The notes under the pieces are model-generated. The model saw only the letters and a program-made list of their open reading frames with translations, was not told where the DNA came from and did not search any database. A stretch of DNA of 32,703 nucleotides from contig JAATFX010000125.1 in the NCBI GenBank assembly GCA_015654925.1, positions 1 to 32,703 of the forward strand, read 5' to 3'. Position numbers and translations under genes: made by a program. Origin of the DNA: Enterobacterales bacterium (lineage in GTDB: Bacteria > Pseudomonadota > Gammaproteobacteria > Enterobacterales > Enterobacteriaceae). Below, piece after piece: positions 1 to 7,860 of the stretch (positions within the stretch are counted from its first letter, which is position 1; every line of letters starts with the position of its first letter).

Positions 1-281
<281 letters not shown>

Positions 282-289
282 ATTGCGTT

Positions 290-324
290 AACCCCATGCC
301 CGACAATGGCATGGGGTTTTTTTT
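290..324 (+). terminator. Rho-independent terminator of rnpB
   Basis: AACCCCATGCC (290-300) pairs perfectly with GGCATGGGGTT (308-318) over a 7-nt loop, followed by a run of eight T (317-324). It lies directly after the RNase P RNA. Confidence 0.93.
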
Positions 325-349
325 CGCCCGACTTCCCTGCCCCGCGGCC

Positions 350-1048
350 TTATCCGGCCAAATCAATCAGCAGCGCCCTGAGCGGTGTCTGCGCCTGCAG
401 CCTGATGCGTTGTTCATTATGAATAAACGCCCCGTCCCCGCAGACCAGTATTTTAGGGTTCGCCTGCTGATTATCGATTTGCAGCGTGCCGTGGATGGAT
501 TGCAAATAAGCGCGGGAACCCCTGATATCCACCGCCAGGCTCTGGCCGGCGGCCAGCTCCACGTGGTGTACCCACGCCTGTTGGCGTAACTGCAGGCTGC
601 CGCCTTCACCGTCTGGGGACGCCAGCAGCGTATGGGGCCGCTCTTCTATCGCCAGGCGCTGGGTTAACGGGTTTTCCCTGGTGGGACAGGCATCCAGCCA
701 TAATTGCAAACGGGTCAGCGGCATCGTACCGATATTGTGTTCGCTATAGGTGACGCCGGCCTGCGCGGCCACCAGCAGGGCATGGCCGGTTGCCGCCTGG
801 ATATGGTTGCCCAGGCTGTCGCGGTATTCCGCCTGCCCCTGCAGGATAATATTAAGAATATCGGCCTGTGGATAAGTTCGGGGCTGGAACGAGGCGCCGA
901 CGGCCAATATCTCCTGGTTTAGCACGCGCAGCGAGGCATAGCCCAGCAACTGAGGGTCGAAGTAATGGCCGAAGGAAAAGGTATAGCGCGCCTGGAGCCA
1001 ACCGTAATCGGCATGGCCGCACTGTTTAGCCGTTCTGTTTGTAATCAT
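350..1048 (-). CDS. yhaK: Pirin-like bicupin protein YhaK
   Basis: 232 residues, about the same as E. coli YhaK (233), and nearly alignable to it throughout. Recognisable segments are the N-terminal CGHADYGWLQARYTFSFGHY, the RVLNQE block, the FQPRTYPQADILN metal-site-like cupin block, and the C-terminal LRALLIDL. Pirin-family cupins include quercetinase-like dioxygenases; E. coli YhaK is cytosolic and has been described as a sensor of oxidative or nitrosative stress. Its true reaction is not known. The gene is divergent from yhaJ, sharing a 200-bp region, so the LysR protein is a likely regulator (inference). Chain length and identity argue for an intact gene. Confidence 0.93.
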   Translation of the reverse strand: MITNRTAKQCGHADYGWLQARYTFSFGHYFDPQLLGYASLRVLNQEILAVGASFQPRTYPQADILNIILQGQAEYRDSLGNHIQAATGHALLVAAQAGVTYSEHNIGTMPLTRLQLWLDACPTRENPLTQRLAIEERPHTLLASPDGEGGSLQLRQQAWVHHVELAAGQSLAVDIRGSRAYLQSIHGTLQIDNQQANPKILVCGDGAFIHNEQRIRLQAQTPLRALLIDLAG

Positions 1049-1249
1049 GGCTCGGCCTGCTTATTGTTGTGATGAGCATGGCGCTCATTTTTTTGCCCGT
1101 AGGTGAGGTTGGGTGCATGTCCCGATGTCGACGTGACAGGATGACCGCGGCACCAAAATCTTTACTTGATAAATAGTAAGGGTATGGACGCCGGATTGTT
1201 AGCAAGTTAATCTGGTCAGTATATTCAAAAATCCTGAATGAGAATGGGC
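1049..1249. promoter_or_regulatory. Divergent yhaK/yhaJ control region with an inverted repeat
   Basis: The region contains TTACT-N8-AGTAA (1162-1179), an inverted repeat of the size LysR-type regulators bind, lying about 70 bp upstream of yhaJ. It is a candidate YhaJ autoregulatory site. The symmetry is seen directly; the assignment to YhaJ is inference. Confidence 0.35.
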
Positions 1250-2140
1250 ATGGCTAGAGAACGGGCACTTACGCTTGAAGCATTACGGGTCATGGACGCC
1301 ATAGACCGGCGCGGCAGCTTTGCCGCGGCGGCCGATGAGCTGGGCCGCGTTCCCTCCGCGCTGAGTTATACCATGCAGAAGCTGGAGGAAGAGCTGGACG
1401 TGGTCCTGTTCGATCGTTCAGGGCACCGCACCAAGTTTACCAATGTGGGCCGGATGCTGCTGGAACGGGGCAGGGTATTGCTGGAAGCGGCGGATAAACT
1501 GACCACCGATGCCGAAGCGCTGGCGCGCGGTTGGGAAACCCATTTGACGATAGTAACGGAAGCCCTGATTCCCGCCGAAAGGCTGTTTCCCCTAATCGAT
1601 AAGCTGGCGCATAAAGCCAATACGCAGGTTTCCATCCTGACCGAAGTGCTGGCGGGGGCCTGGGAGCGCCTGGAGCAGGGGCGGGCCGATATTGTTATTG
1701 CGCCGGACATGCACTTTCGCGCCTCGTCTGAAATCAACAGCCGCAAGCTTTACAAGATACTCAATATCTATGTGGCCGGCCCGGATCACCCTATCCATCA
1801 GGAGCCGGAACCGTTATCCGAAGTGACGCGGGTAAAATACCGCGGCATCGCCATAGCCGATACCGCCCGTGAAAGGCCCGTGCTGACCGTGCAACTGCTG
1901 GATAAACAGCAGCGCCTGACGGTCAGCACCATGGAAGATAAGCGCAAGGCGCTGTTGGCCGGCCTGGGCGTGGCGACCATGCCCTATCCGCTGGTGGCGG
2001 AAGATATCGCCGCCGGCAGGCTGCGGGTGGTCGGCCCGGAATATAATATGGAAAATGATATCATCATGGCCTGGCGTCGCGACAGCATGGGCGAGGCCAA
2101 ATCATGGTTTTTGCGCGAAATCCCCAAACTGCTTAACTGA
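1250..2140 (+). CDS. yhaJ: LysR-type transcriptional regulator YhaJ
   Basis: 296 residues from the ATG at 1250, where the protein starts MARERALTLEALRV exactly as the family does; two in-frame ATGs at 1238 and 1244 are less likely. Residues about 1-60 form the winged HTH (GSFAAAADELGRVPSALSYTMQKLEEEL), followed by the LysR substrate-binding domain with EVLAGAWERLEQGRADI. Identity to E. coli YhaJ is very high across the length. In E. coli YhaJ activates yqjF in response to 2,4-dinitrotoluene breakdown products and has been linked to virulence gene control in pathogenic strains. Here yqjG and yqjF lie just downstream on the opposite strand, keeping regulator and likely targets together. Confidence 0.96.
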   Translation: MARERALTLEALRVMDAIDRRGSFAAAADELGRVPSALSYTMQKLEEELDVVLFDRSGHRTKFTNVGRMLLERGRVLLEAADKLTTDAEALARGWETHLTIVTEALIPAERLFPLIDKLAHKANTQVSILTEVLAGAWERLEQGRADIVIAPDMHFRASSEINSRKLYKILNIYVAGPDHPIHQEPEPLSEVTRVKYRGIAIADTARERPVLTVQLLDKQQRLTVSTMEDKRKALLAGLGVATMPYPLVAEDIAAGRLRVVGPEYNMENDIIMAWRRDSMGEAKSWFLREIPKLLN

Positions 2141-2160
2141 ACGGCTGGCGCCCCGTGCCG

Positions 2161-3162
2161 CTAGATCTCATCGGCCTCGCCGAAACGGTCGTCCCGCCCG
2201 TGCGGTTCGTTCAGGTCTTGTTCCGGCCCGATGGATATGATGCCGTGCGGGTTGATCGTGGCATGGCTGCGGTAATAGTGGTTGCGGATATGGGCAAAGT
2301 CCACCGTATCGCTGATGCCGGGTATCTGGTAAATATCGCGCAGAAAGCCGGATAAATTCAGATAGTCGCCGATCCGCCGGCGATCGCACTTAAAATGGGT
2401 GACATAAACCGGATCGAAACGGATCAACGTGGTCCACAAACGCAAATCCGCTTCCGTCAGCCGGTTGCCCGTCAGGTAGCGGTGGCGCCCCAGCATTTGC
2501 TCCAGCCGATCAAGGGCGGTAAATACCCCTTCCACCGCTTCGTCATAGGCCGATTGGGTGGTGGCGAAGCCGGCTTTGTATACGCCGTTATTGACCTGGT
2601 CGTATACCCATCCGTTGATTTCATCAATTTCGGGCCGCAGCGCAACGGGATAATAATCGCCCGCGTGGGCGCCCACCCCATCGAAAGCGCTGTTAAACAT
2701 GCGGATAATATCCGCCGACTCATTGCTGACAATCGTGTGTTCCGCGGTATCCCATAATACCGGTACCGTGGTGCGGCCGCTGTAGCGCGGGTCGGCCTGG
2801 AGATAGATCTGGTAGAGATAGTCTTTATGATAAATGGGATCGCCGGTGGCCCCGGGAAAATCGGCGCCGAAGGTCCAGCCGTGTTCCAGCATCAGGGGGT
2901 GTACCACCGATACCGGAATAATGGACTCCAGCCCTTTGAGCTTGCGCAGCAATAGGGTGCGGTGCGCCCATGGGCAGGCCCGCGAGACGTACAGATGATA
3001 GCGGTGGTTGGCGGCTGCGAAACCGGCGCGCCCGGCGGGGCCGGCTGTACCGTCGGCGGTAACCCAATTACGGAACTGCGCGGCCGAACGCTCGAAATGT
3101 CCGCCGGTGGCTTTGGTATCGTACCATTCGTTTTGCCATTTACCCTCTACGAGCAGTCCCAT
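2161..3162 (-). CDS. yqjG: Glutathionyl-hydroquinone reductase YqjG (Xi-class GST)
   Basis: 333 residues (E. coli 328). It reduces glutathionyl-hydroquinones back to hydroquinones with glutathione, in the cytoplasm. The catalytic Cys is Cys63 in the ACPWAHR motif, which is diagnostic for the Xi class. The thioredoxin-like N-terminal domain runs to about residue 170 (TVPVLWD, IVSNESADIIRMFN). The helical C-terminal domain has the YLTGNRLTEADLRLWTTL and FDPVYVTHFKCD blocks, and the chain ends near GIISIGP..DLNEPHGRDDRFG. A short extra tail of about five residues follows. It is downstream of yqjF on the same strand, with a perfect hairpin in the gap. Confidence 0.97.
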   Translation of the reverse strand: MGLLVEGKWQNEWYDTKATGGHFERSAAQFRNWVTADGTAGPAGRAGFAAANHRYHLYVSRACPWAHRTLLLRKLKGLESIIPVSVVHPLMLEHGWTFGADFPGATGDPIYHKDYLYQIYLQADPRYSGRTTVPVLWDTAEHTIVSNESADIIRMFNSAFDGVGAHAGDYYPVALRPEIDEINGWVYDQVNNGVYKAGFATTQSAYDEAVEGVFTALDRLEQMLGRHRYLTGNRLTEADLRLWTTLIRFDPVYVTHFKCDRRRIGDYLNLSGFLRDIYQIPGISDTVDFAHIRNHYYRSHATINPHGIISIGPEQDLNEPHGRDDRFGEADEI

Positions 3163-3186
3163 AATGTGATCCTTATTTGCCGGAGA

Positions 3187-3213
3187 TTAATGGGCGCCTT
3201 AGGCGCCCATTAA
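3187..3213 (-). other. Perfect 12-bp hairpin between yqjF and yqjG
   Basis: TTAATGGGCGCC (3187-3198) pairs with GGCGCCCATTAA (3202-3213) across a 3-nt loop. It lies in the 80-bp gap between yqjF and yqjG. No T-run follows on either strand, so it is more likely an mRNA-stability or partial attenuation element than a full terminator. Confidence 0.6.
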
Positions 3214-3242
3214 GTGTAGTCAATGTGTTTAACTGCGGCTTA

Positions 3243-3635
3243 TTACCATTTTTTATTCAGGATGCGGTCGATACTGAAGTAGCCGGGTCCTTGTACCGCC
3301 AGCAGCAGGTAGCCGCCCGCGATGGTGAGGTTTTTCATAAAGTTGATCTGATTGCCCGCCTGGGCGAAATCGCTATGGAAAATAAAGGCGGTCAGTAGCG
3401 TAAAGACTACCGTAATCAGCGCCACCGAGCGGGTCAATAAACCGAACAGGATCGCCAGGCCGCCGCCAAACTCCAGCAAGATGGTCAGGGGCAGCATAAA
3501 GCCGGGGACGCCCATTGCTTCCATATATTGCTGCGTAGCGGCATAACCGCCGATTTTACCGAAGCCGGCTACGATAAACAGGATTGGCATCAGGATACGT
3601 GCTACCAGAATTGCGCTATCATCTAATTTTTTCAT
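3243..3635 (-). CDS. yqjF: DoxX-family inner-membrane protein YqjF
   Basis: 130 residues, with about four hydrophobic segments: near 8-25 (ILVARILMPILFIVAGFGKI), 45-65, 70-88 and 103-115. The DoxX signature appears as ARILMPILFIVAGFGKIGG and LEFGGGLAILFGLLTR. It matches E. coli YqjF over the full length. DoxX proteins are quinone-associated membrane proteins; YqjF itself has no proven reaction, but its promoter responds to nitroaromatic metabolites through YhaJ in E. coli. The pairing with the hydroquinone reductase yqjG downstream suggests a shared role in quinone or aromatic stress (inference). Confidence 0.94.
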   Translation of the reverse strand: MKKLDDSAILVARILMPILFIVAGFGKIGGYAATQQYMEAMGVPGFMLPLTILLEFGGGLAILFGLLTRSVALITVVFTLLTAFIFHSDFAQAGNQINFMKNLTIAGGYLLLAVQGPGYFSIDRILNKKW

Positions 3636-3954
3636 CTTCTTCCCATCTCATTTTTTCCAGCGGCATTCACGGTGAAAGCCAGATAACATTAGGTATTAAA
3701 GGCAGTTAAACCGTCTGTAATGGCCTTTACGTTTGATGGGGGGATATTATCCGTGAAATGATTTGGTGGATAGCGATTAAAATTGTCTGTCTTAATCAAA
3801 AAAACTGAGATAGCAATCGCAGGATAAAAAGGCCTTTTTTCGCGCAGCTCGCGGGGCTTTTATCGCGGGAAGGTTTATGGAGGGTATGCCGGCGTCAGGA
3901 AAACCCGCGGCGGTGCAGGCGGACAAACGGCGTTTGCCCGCCTGCACCCAAAAA
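3636..3954 (-). promoter_or_regulatory. yqjF upstream region: candidate LysR box and a strong hairpin
   Basis: 319 bp without a gene. GATTAA-N11-TTAATC (3775-3797) is an inverted repeat of LysR-box size, about 140 bp upstream of yqjF, and a candidate YhaJ site (inference). A long hairpin, GGTGCAGGCGG (3912-3922) with CCGCCTGCACC (3938-3948), follows the yqjK stop on the minus strand, with only TTTT a few bases later. It may end or weaken transcription of the yqjDEK operon. Confidence 0.45.
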
Positions 3955-4239
3955 TCAGCGGGATTGCAGGGTGGAGCGCAAAAGCTTGATGGTGCCTAAA
4001 ATACCCAGAACCCGTTTGGTCCAGCGGATCATGCGGCTGGGATGACTGATATTATACAACGCCAATATGCTGGAACCGGCTATCAGATATTTGCGTAAGC
4101 TCAACACGGTGTTCCAGCCGCGATCGTAGCGGGACGTGGCGAGATACCATGCCCGTTTCTCCGCGCCCAGATCCAGCCGTTGTTGATGAATTTTGCGCAG
4201 CAACTGGGTTTTGGTCGCTTTAGGATTCTGATGGCTCAT
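3955..4239 (-). CDS. yqjK: YqjK-like small membrane-associated protein
   Basis: 94 residues; E. coli YqjK is 99. Shared features are the basic N-terminal helix (LLRKIHQQRLDLGAEKRAWY), YDRGWNTVLSLRKYL, and a hydrophobic stretch near 50-62 followed by HPSRMIRWTKRVLGI. Function is unknown in the family. It is the last gene of the yqjD-yqjE-yqjK operon and overlaps yqjE by four bases (4236-4239), so translation is probably coupled. Confidence 0.88.
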   Translation of the reverse strand: MSHQNPKATKTQLLRKIHQQRLDLGAEKRAWYLATSRYDRGWNTVLSLRKYLIAGSSILALYNISHPSRMIRWTKRVLGILGTIKLLRSTLQSR

Positions 4240-4688
4240 CTATTCTCCCGTTCCTTATCCCTTTTACGCGCTTTCTCTTCTTCCGCAATTTCGTCCTGTA
4301 CTTTTTCCAATATATTGCGATCCACCTGCAATTCTTCGCGGGTGGAGCCCAGCAAAGTCGATTTGCGCGCTTTGCCCAAGGTCCAGACCGCGCCGATAAT
4401 CGCCAACAGGAATAATACCCCGGTGGTGGTGGCTATCGCCGTCAACCGATATTGCGGGTCAATGGCCCAGATAACCAGGACCAGCAGGCTCATTAAACCG
4501 AAAGCGGCCAGCAACAGCGTAATGCCGGCCATCATCAGCATCTGGATGATATTGGATTTTTCTTGCTCCAGCTCCACCACTGCCAGACGCAGGCGGGTCT
4601 CCACCATACTTACGACAATGGTAACAATACGCTGGCCTATGGTGAAAATGCCCTTGCCAGGGCCTTGGCTTTGCTGTTCTATCATCAT
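4236..4688 (-). CDS. yqjE: Phage holin superfamily III inner-membrane protein YqjE
   Basis: 150 residues from the ATG at 4688, which overlaps the yqjD stop by one base (TAATG). A second ATG follows directly. A longer upstream reading frame exists but would run through yqjD and is not used in the family. The family blocks are QGPGKGIFTIGQRIV, METRLRLAVVELEQEK, and two hydrophobic segments (near 47-68 and 78-98) with GLMSLLVLVIWAIDPQYR between them. The C-terminal 35 residues are highly charged and longer than in E. coli (134 residues). Function is unknown; E. coli YqjE is thought to accompany YqjD in the membrane. Confidence 0.9.
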   Translation of the reverse strand: MMIEQQSQGPGKGIFTIGQRIVTIVVSMVETRLRLAVVELEQEKSNIIQMLMMAGITLLLAAFGLMSLLVLVIWAIDPQYRLTAIATTTGVLFLLAIIGAVWTLGKARKSTLLGSTREELQVDRNILEKVQDEIAEEEKARKRDKERENR

Positions 4689-4993
4689 TAGCGCCGCGTA
4701 ATCAATGCACCGAGGACAAAGCCGATCACGGCACCAATGCCGATGCCGGCCCACGGATTATCGTGGACATACTCATCGGCCTTTTCCGCAACCACTTTGG
4801 TTTGTTCGGCCAAGCGCTCGCTGCCGTCGCCCAAACGGGTGCGGGTTTCTTTAAGGGCGCTTTCCGCTTTGCTGCGTAATCTGTCAAATTCAGCTTTGGG
4901 TTTCTGAGAGGAGCCGCGCAGCACTTCTTCCAGCGTATCCGCCAAAGATTTTAATTCGGCGCGTAAATGTTCAGAGGTGGTATCTTTAACCAT
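4688..4993 (-). CDS. yqjD: ElaB/YqjD-family ribosome-associated membrane protein
   Basis: 101 residues, the same size as E. coli YqjD. A long charged amphipathic helix (about 1-75, starting MVKDTTSEHLRAELKSLADT) leads to DEYVHDNPWAGIGIGAVIG and one C-terminal membrane helix ending in RR. This is the DUF883 layout. E. coli YqjD is a C-tail-anchored inner-membrane protein that binds ribosomes in stationary phase. It is the first gene of the operon here; E. coli has yqjC just upstream, which is missing in this window. Confidence 0.94.
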   Translation of the reverse strand: MVKDTTSEHLRAELKSLADTLEEVLRGSSQKPKAEFDRLRSKAESALKETRTRLGDGSERLAEQTKVVAEKADEYVHDNPWAGIGIGAVIGFVLGALITRR

Positions 4994-5364
4994 CTTGTTA
5001 CTCCTTCGACGTTTACTAATGGTATTGGCCGTCCGGGGAGCTGTCGGTCGCGCTCTGCCGCCGGGCCGTTGTGTCGTTATAAATTATTTCTGCACTATTT
5101 ATTTATTAGGTTATTAGGTTATTAGGTTATTTGGTTTTTTGGCTGTTTCTATGCCTTTGTTTTTACACGGCAAAACTGACTGATAATGTTTTTGCAATTA
5201 AGCATGACAGCATTGGCGTCTACCGTTTGGCGCTTTAAGTAAGCTTAGCCGTGGATTTACCAAACCGCAAAAAAGTTATAGCGATTTCTTAGGGTTAATC
5301 AGGTTCCGGCGGGGAATTCCCGCGTACCCGCGGCCGCTTTAAACGCCGCCGGCGCGTAATGACG
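4994..5364 (-). promoter_or_regulatory. yqjD upstream gap with no gene; yqjC absent
   Basis: 371 bp between mzrA and yqjD. E. coli carries yqjC in this place; no reading frame resembling it was found. The stretch contains an AT-rich block with 8-bp tandem repeats (5103-5134) and a minus-strand GCTATAACT (5274-5282) that could be a -10 element. A yqjD promoter must lie here, but I cannot fix it. Confidence 0.4.
5103..5134. repeat. 8-bp tandem repeat, four copies
   Basis: TTATTAGG occurs three times exactly (5103, 5111, 5119), then once with one change (TTATTTGG, 5127-5134). It lies in the gap where yqjC would be expected. Copy number may vary between strains. Confidence 0.9.
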
Positions 5365-5748
5365 TCAGCCCAGGCGGGCGTTTTGCCCGTGCCAATATGA
5401 AAGCCAGCGCCAGCGGGGATATTGGCGGCTGCGCGAGATGTAATAAGTGGACGGCAGAAGGTCCTGCAGGGCGTTTTGCGCCTCTACGGCTTGCTCGGGG
5501 GAGTCGAGTAAGATCACCAGGCTGCCCTTGGCCGGCGTAATACTTTTGATACGGATGCCGCGCTCGTCAAGCCGCTGATAAATGTAGAAACCATCCGGCA
5601 ACGAGCCTTTTTCGCTGGCCAGCGTGATTTCCAGCGACGTTTCGTTGCCCAAACATAACGGCAATAGCAGTACCAGGGCCAGCACAGACGCCAGTAGCAC
5701 CATACCCGTTCGCCAGGAAAATCGGCCGGCGAGCCATGGGATCTTCAC
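5365..5748 (-). CDS. mzrA: Modulator of EnvZ/OmpR, MzrA
   Basis: 127 residues, the E. coli length. An N-terminal membrane anchor (about 16-34, MVLLASVLALVLLLPL) is followed by a periplasmic domain with LPDGFYIYQRLDERGI and IKSITPAKGSLVILLDSPEQ, which match MzrA. In E. coli MzrA is a small inner-membrane protein that binds EnvZ and links the CpxA/CpxR envelope-stress response to EnvZ/OmpR. The start codon overlaps the yqjA stop (ATGA, 5745-5748), so the two are co-translated, as in E. coli. Confidence 0.93.
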   Translation of the reverse strand: MKIPWLAGRFSWRTGMVLLASVLALVLLLPLCLGNETSLEITLASEKGSLPDGFYIYQRLDERGIRIKSITPAKGSLVILLDSPEQAVEAQNALQDLLPSTYYISRSRQYPRWRWLSYWHGQNARLG

Positions 5749-6419
5749 GGTTTATTCCCAAGATCCGGCGTACGCTTTTTGCGCCACAGGATCAACAGCG
5801 ATCCCGCCAGGCCTATTACCAGGAAAAATAGCGGCAATAACATCAGCCCCAGCATCAGCTCATCTTCGTAGTACTGGAACAGGGCGGTTTTGCCCAGCAG
5901 AAACCCAACGGTGGTCAGGATAAACACCCAGATAAATGCGCTTAGCCAGTTGAACAGCTGGAAGCGGGCATCGCTCAGACCGGACAGGCCGGCGATGGTC
6001 GGCAACAAGGTGCGCACAAAAGCCACGAAACGCCCGATAAGCAGCGCCGAAAGCCCGTGCCGGTGGAACATAAGGTGCGCCCGCTGGTGATATTGCGCGG
6101 GTAAATGCGACAGCCAGCTTTGCACTAGCCGCGTATTGCCCAGCCATTTACCCTGGATATAACTGATCCACGATCCCAGGCTGGCGGCGGCGGTAAGCAC
6201 TAACAGGGTCAGGGGAAAATTCATGGTTCCTTTGGCTATCAGCACGCCGACCAGGATCAGCAGGCTATCGCCCGGTAAAAACGCCGCGGGCAGTAAGCCG
6301 TTTTCCAGAAATAATATGACAAACAATACCAGATAAATGGTCCAGACCAATGTCGGGTCGGCAAGCGTTTCAAAATCCTGTTGCCAGAGCGCATGTACCA
6401 GGGATTTTAGTATATCCAT
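5745..6419 (-). CDS. yqjA: DedA-family inner-membrane protein YqjA
   Basis: 224 residues. DedA proteins are now seen as lipid (undecaprenyl-phosphate or phospholipid) flippases; E. coli YqjA is needed with YghB for growth at high temperature, drug tolerance and alkaline pH. The four residues reported as essential in E. coli are all present at the same numbers: Glu39 (FLENGLLP), Asp51 (FLPGDSLL), Arg130 and Arg136 (LIGRFVAFVRTLLPTIAGLS). Several hydrophobic helices follow the family pattern. The minus-strand AGGA ahead of the ATG is a good ribosome site. It forms an operon with mzrA. Confidence 0.96.
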   Translation of the reverse strand: MDILKSLVHALWQQDFETLADPTLVWTIYLVLFVILFLENGLLPAAFLPGDSLLILVGVLIAKGTMNFPLTLLVLTAAASLGSWISYIQGKWLGNTRLVQSWLSHLPAQYHQRAHLMFHRHGLSALLIGRFVAFVRTLLPTIAGLSGLSDARFQLFNWLSAFIWVFILTTVGFLLGKTALFQYYEDELMLGLMLLPLFFLVIGLAGSLLILWRKKRTPDLGNKP

Positions 6420-6837
6420 TCAACATTCCTAACATGAAAGAGCATTTATTTGCTTCCCCGGCCGCGCATCTTAAACGTGGGTTAAGCCTGGGGTCGGCAT
6501 TGTGGAAAGACGTCTTGAAAAAAATTCATCCGCTGTGAGGATGCGATCGCGGCCAGTCCGGCTCAAGGCCAGGCTTTGCATACGCATGCGATTGAAGGGT
6601 AAGCGCAGCGCTGGGATTTGATGCTGACAACCGGTTAAAATGTAAAAAAAGCGGTCTCACTGTAACAAAATAGAACTCATTGAGACAGGGAAATATACCC
6701 GACAATCGTGTCGAGAAAAGGATTAGTTGCATGAAAAAAGGGGGATTTTGCGATCTTTTACATGCCCTGACAGAAAAATAACACTTATTGACCCGATTCG
6801 GCCGCTGTACCGCGGCCGAATCGGCGGAAAGGGGAGA
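6420..6837. other. Gap between yqjA and exuR with a 13-bp hairpin
   Basis: 418 bp with no convincing gene. CCGATTCGGCCGC (6793-6805) pairs perfectly with GCGGCCGAATCGG (6812-6824) over a 6-nt loop, just beyond the exuR stop. A minus-strand T-run (TTATTTTTC) follows only about 15 nt later, so it is a weak or atypical exuR terminator. The rest should hold the yqjA promoter; none is clear enough to mark. Confidence 0.5.
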
Positions 6838-7614
6838 TTACTTGGTGCCGTTGGCCAGGTTATCCAAATGGACCACCGGGTTTTCGGTAAACATGTAGCG
6901 ATCGACGTTAAACTCGAAATCATCGGTGGTGGCATGGAACAGCATCTGCTTGGTATTTTCCAGATGTTGCCACATGGCCAGCTTGGCCGCGTAGGGGTCT
7001 TTACGGATTAACGCCTTCAGAATATGGTCGTGATCTTCGCACCAGCTTTCAATGGATTTATCATCGATATGCTCATGCAGTTTACGCCAGTACGGGTTAT
7101 GCAGCCGCTGGCTCCACATTTGCTCGACGATGGTGGCCATGGCGGTATTTTGCGTCGCCAGGGCGATTTGCACGTGGAATTTCAGATCCCACTGCGAATC
7201 GCGGAATTTGTCTTCCAGCCGGGCGTTTTCCTGGATTTCCATCAGCAGCACGATGTCCTGGCGGGTCACCTGCGTGGCGGCGAATTCGGCGATATTGCTT
7301 TCAATCAGCTGACGTGCCTGCAGCAGCTCGAAGGGCCCGGCGGTGGTGAACTGGAATTCACCGGTGGGCAGCAGCAGGTTTTTTTGCTGGTTGGAAATAA
7401 CGTGGATACCCGACCCTTTACGAACCTCAATGTAACCTTCCACCTCAAGCATAATGGTTGCTTCACGCACCACCGTGCGGCTGACATTCATTTCTTCCGC
7501 GATGTAACGTTCCGCCGGCAGCTTTTCACCTACCGGATAGACCCCGGATTCGATGCGTTTTTTAAGCTCTGCGGCCAACTGTTGATATAATCGTTGGGTT
7601 TCAGTGAATTCCAT
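6838..7614 (-). CDS. exuR: GntR-family repressor of hexuronate use, ExuR
   Basis: 258 residues, identical in length to E. coli ExuR. The winged HTH lies at about 10-75 (LPAERYIAEEMNVSRTVVREA, VEGYIEVRKGSGIHVI), followed by an all-helical FadR-type (FCD) effector domain. In E. coli ExuR represses exuT, uxaCA, uxaB and its own gene until galacturonate or its products bind. Here the gene lies downstream of exuT on the same strand with its own upstream operator-like site near 7692, so it is probably autoregulated. Confidence 0.96.
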   Translation of the reverse strand: MEFTETQRLYQQLAAELKKRIESGVYPVGEKLPAERYIAEEMNVSRTVVREATIMLEVEGYIEVRKGSGIHVISNQQKNLLLPTGEFQFTTAGPFELLQARQLIESNIAEFAATQVTRQDIVLLMEIQENARLEDKFRDSQWDLKFHVQIALATQNTAMATIVEQMWSQRLHNPYWRKLHEHIDDKSIESWCEDHDHILKALIRKDPYAAKLAMWQHLENTKQMLFHATTDDFEFNVDRYMFTENPVVHLDNLANGTK

Positions 7615-7690
7615 AATACATGCTCTTAAAGGTAGTGGAACGTTTCATCGGCCGTTGCGCCACTCATGCCCGGCTCGTCAAATTTGACTT

Positions 7691-7707
7691 ATTTGTTATA
7701 CCACTTA
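7691..7707. promoter_or_regulatory. ExuR operator-like site upstream of exuR
   Basis: On the minus strand it reads AAGTGGTATAACAAAT, close to the ExuR/UxuR palindrome built on TGGTATACCA. It lies about 80 bp upstream of the exuR start. The sequence is seen; the binding is inferred. Confidence 0.6.
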
Positions 7708-7775
7708 TCAAAGTGTGCGCCTAGATGGCGGACTCTCATCCTGCGGTCTTTTCTACGGACTTTTGAAATGAAAAT

Positions 7776-7807
7776 CCCCGGCGATGCTGTACGCATGTGC
7801 CGGGGAG
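7776..7807 (-). terminator. Probable exuT terminator
   Basis: CCCCGGC (7776-7782) pairs with GCCGGGG (7799-7805), with an inner ATGC/GCAT pairing. On the minus strand the stem is followed by ATTTTC. It sits 55 bp beyond the exuT stop and separates exuT from exuR. Confidence 0.55.
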
Positions 7808-7860
7808 ATCTAACACGTTCAGATTGCCGCGCCCCGTGGATAACCTCTGGGCGCGGGCAT

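Noticed and set aside
4689..4754. Extended N-terminus of yqjE
   Set aside because: It runs through the yqjD end in another frame; the overlap start at 4688 matches the family.
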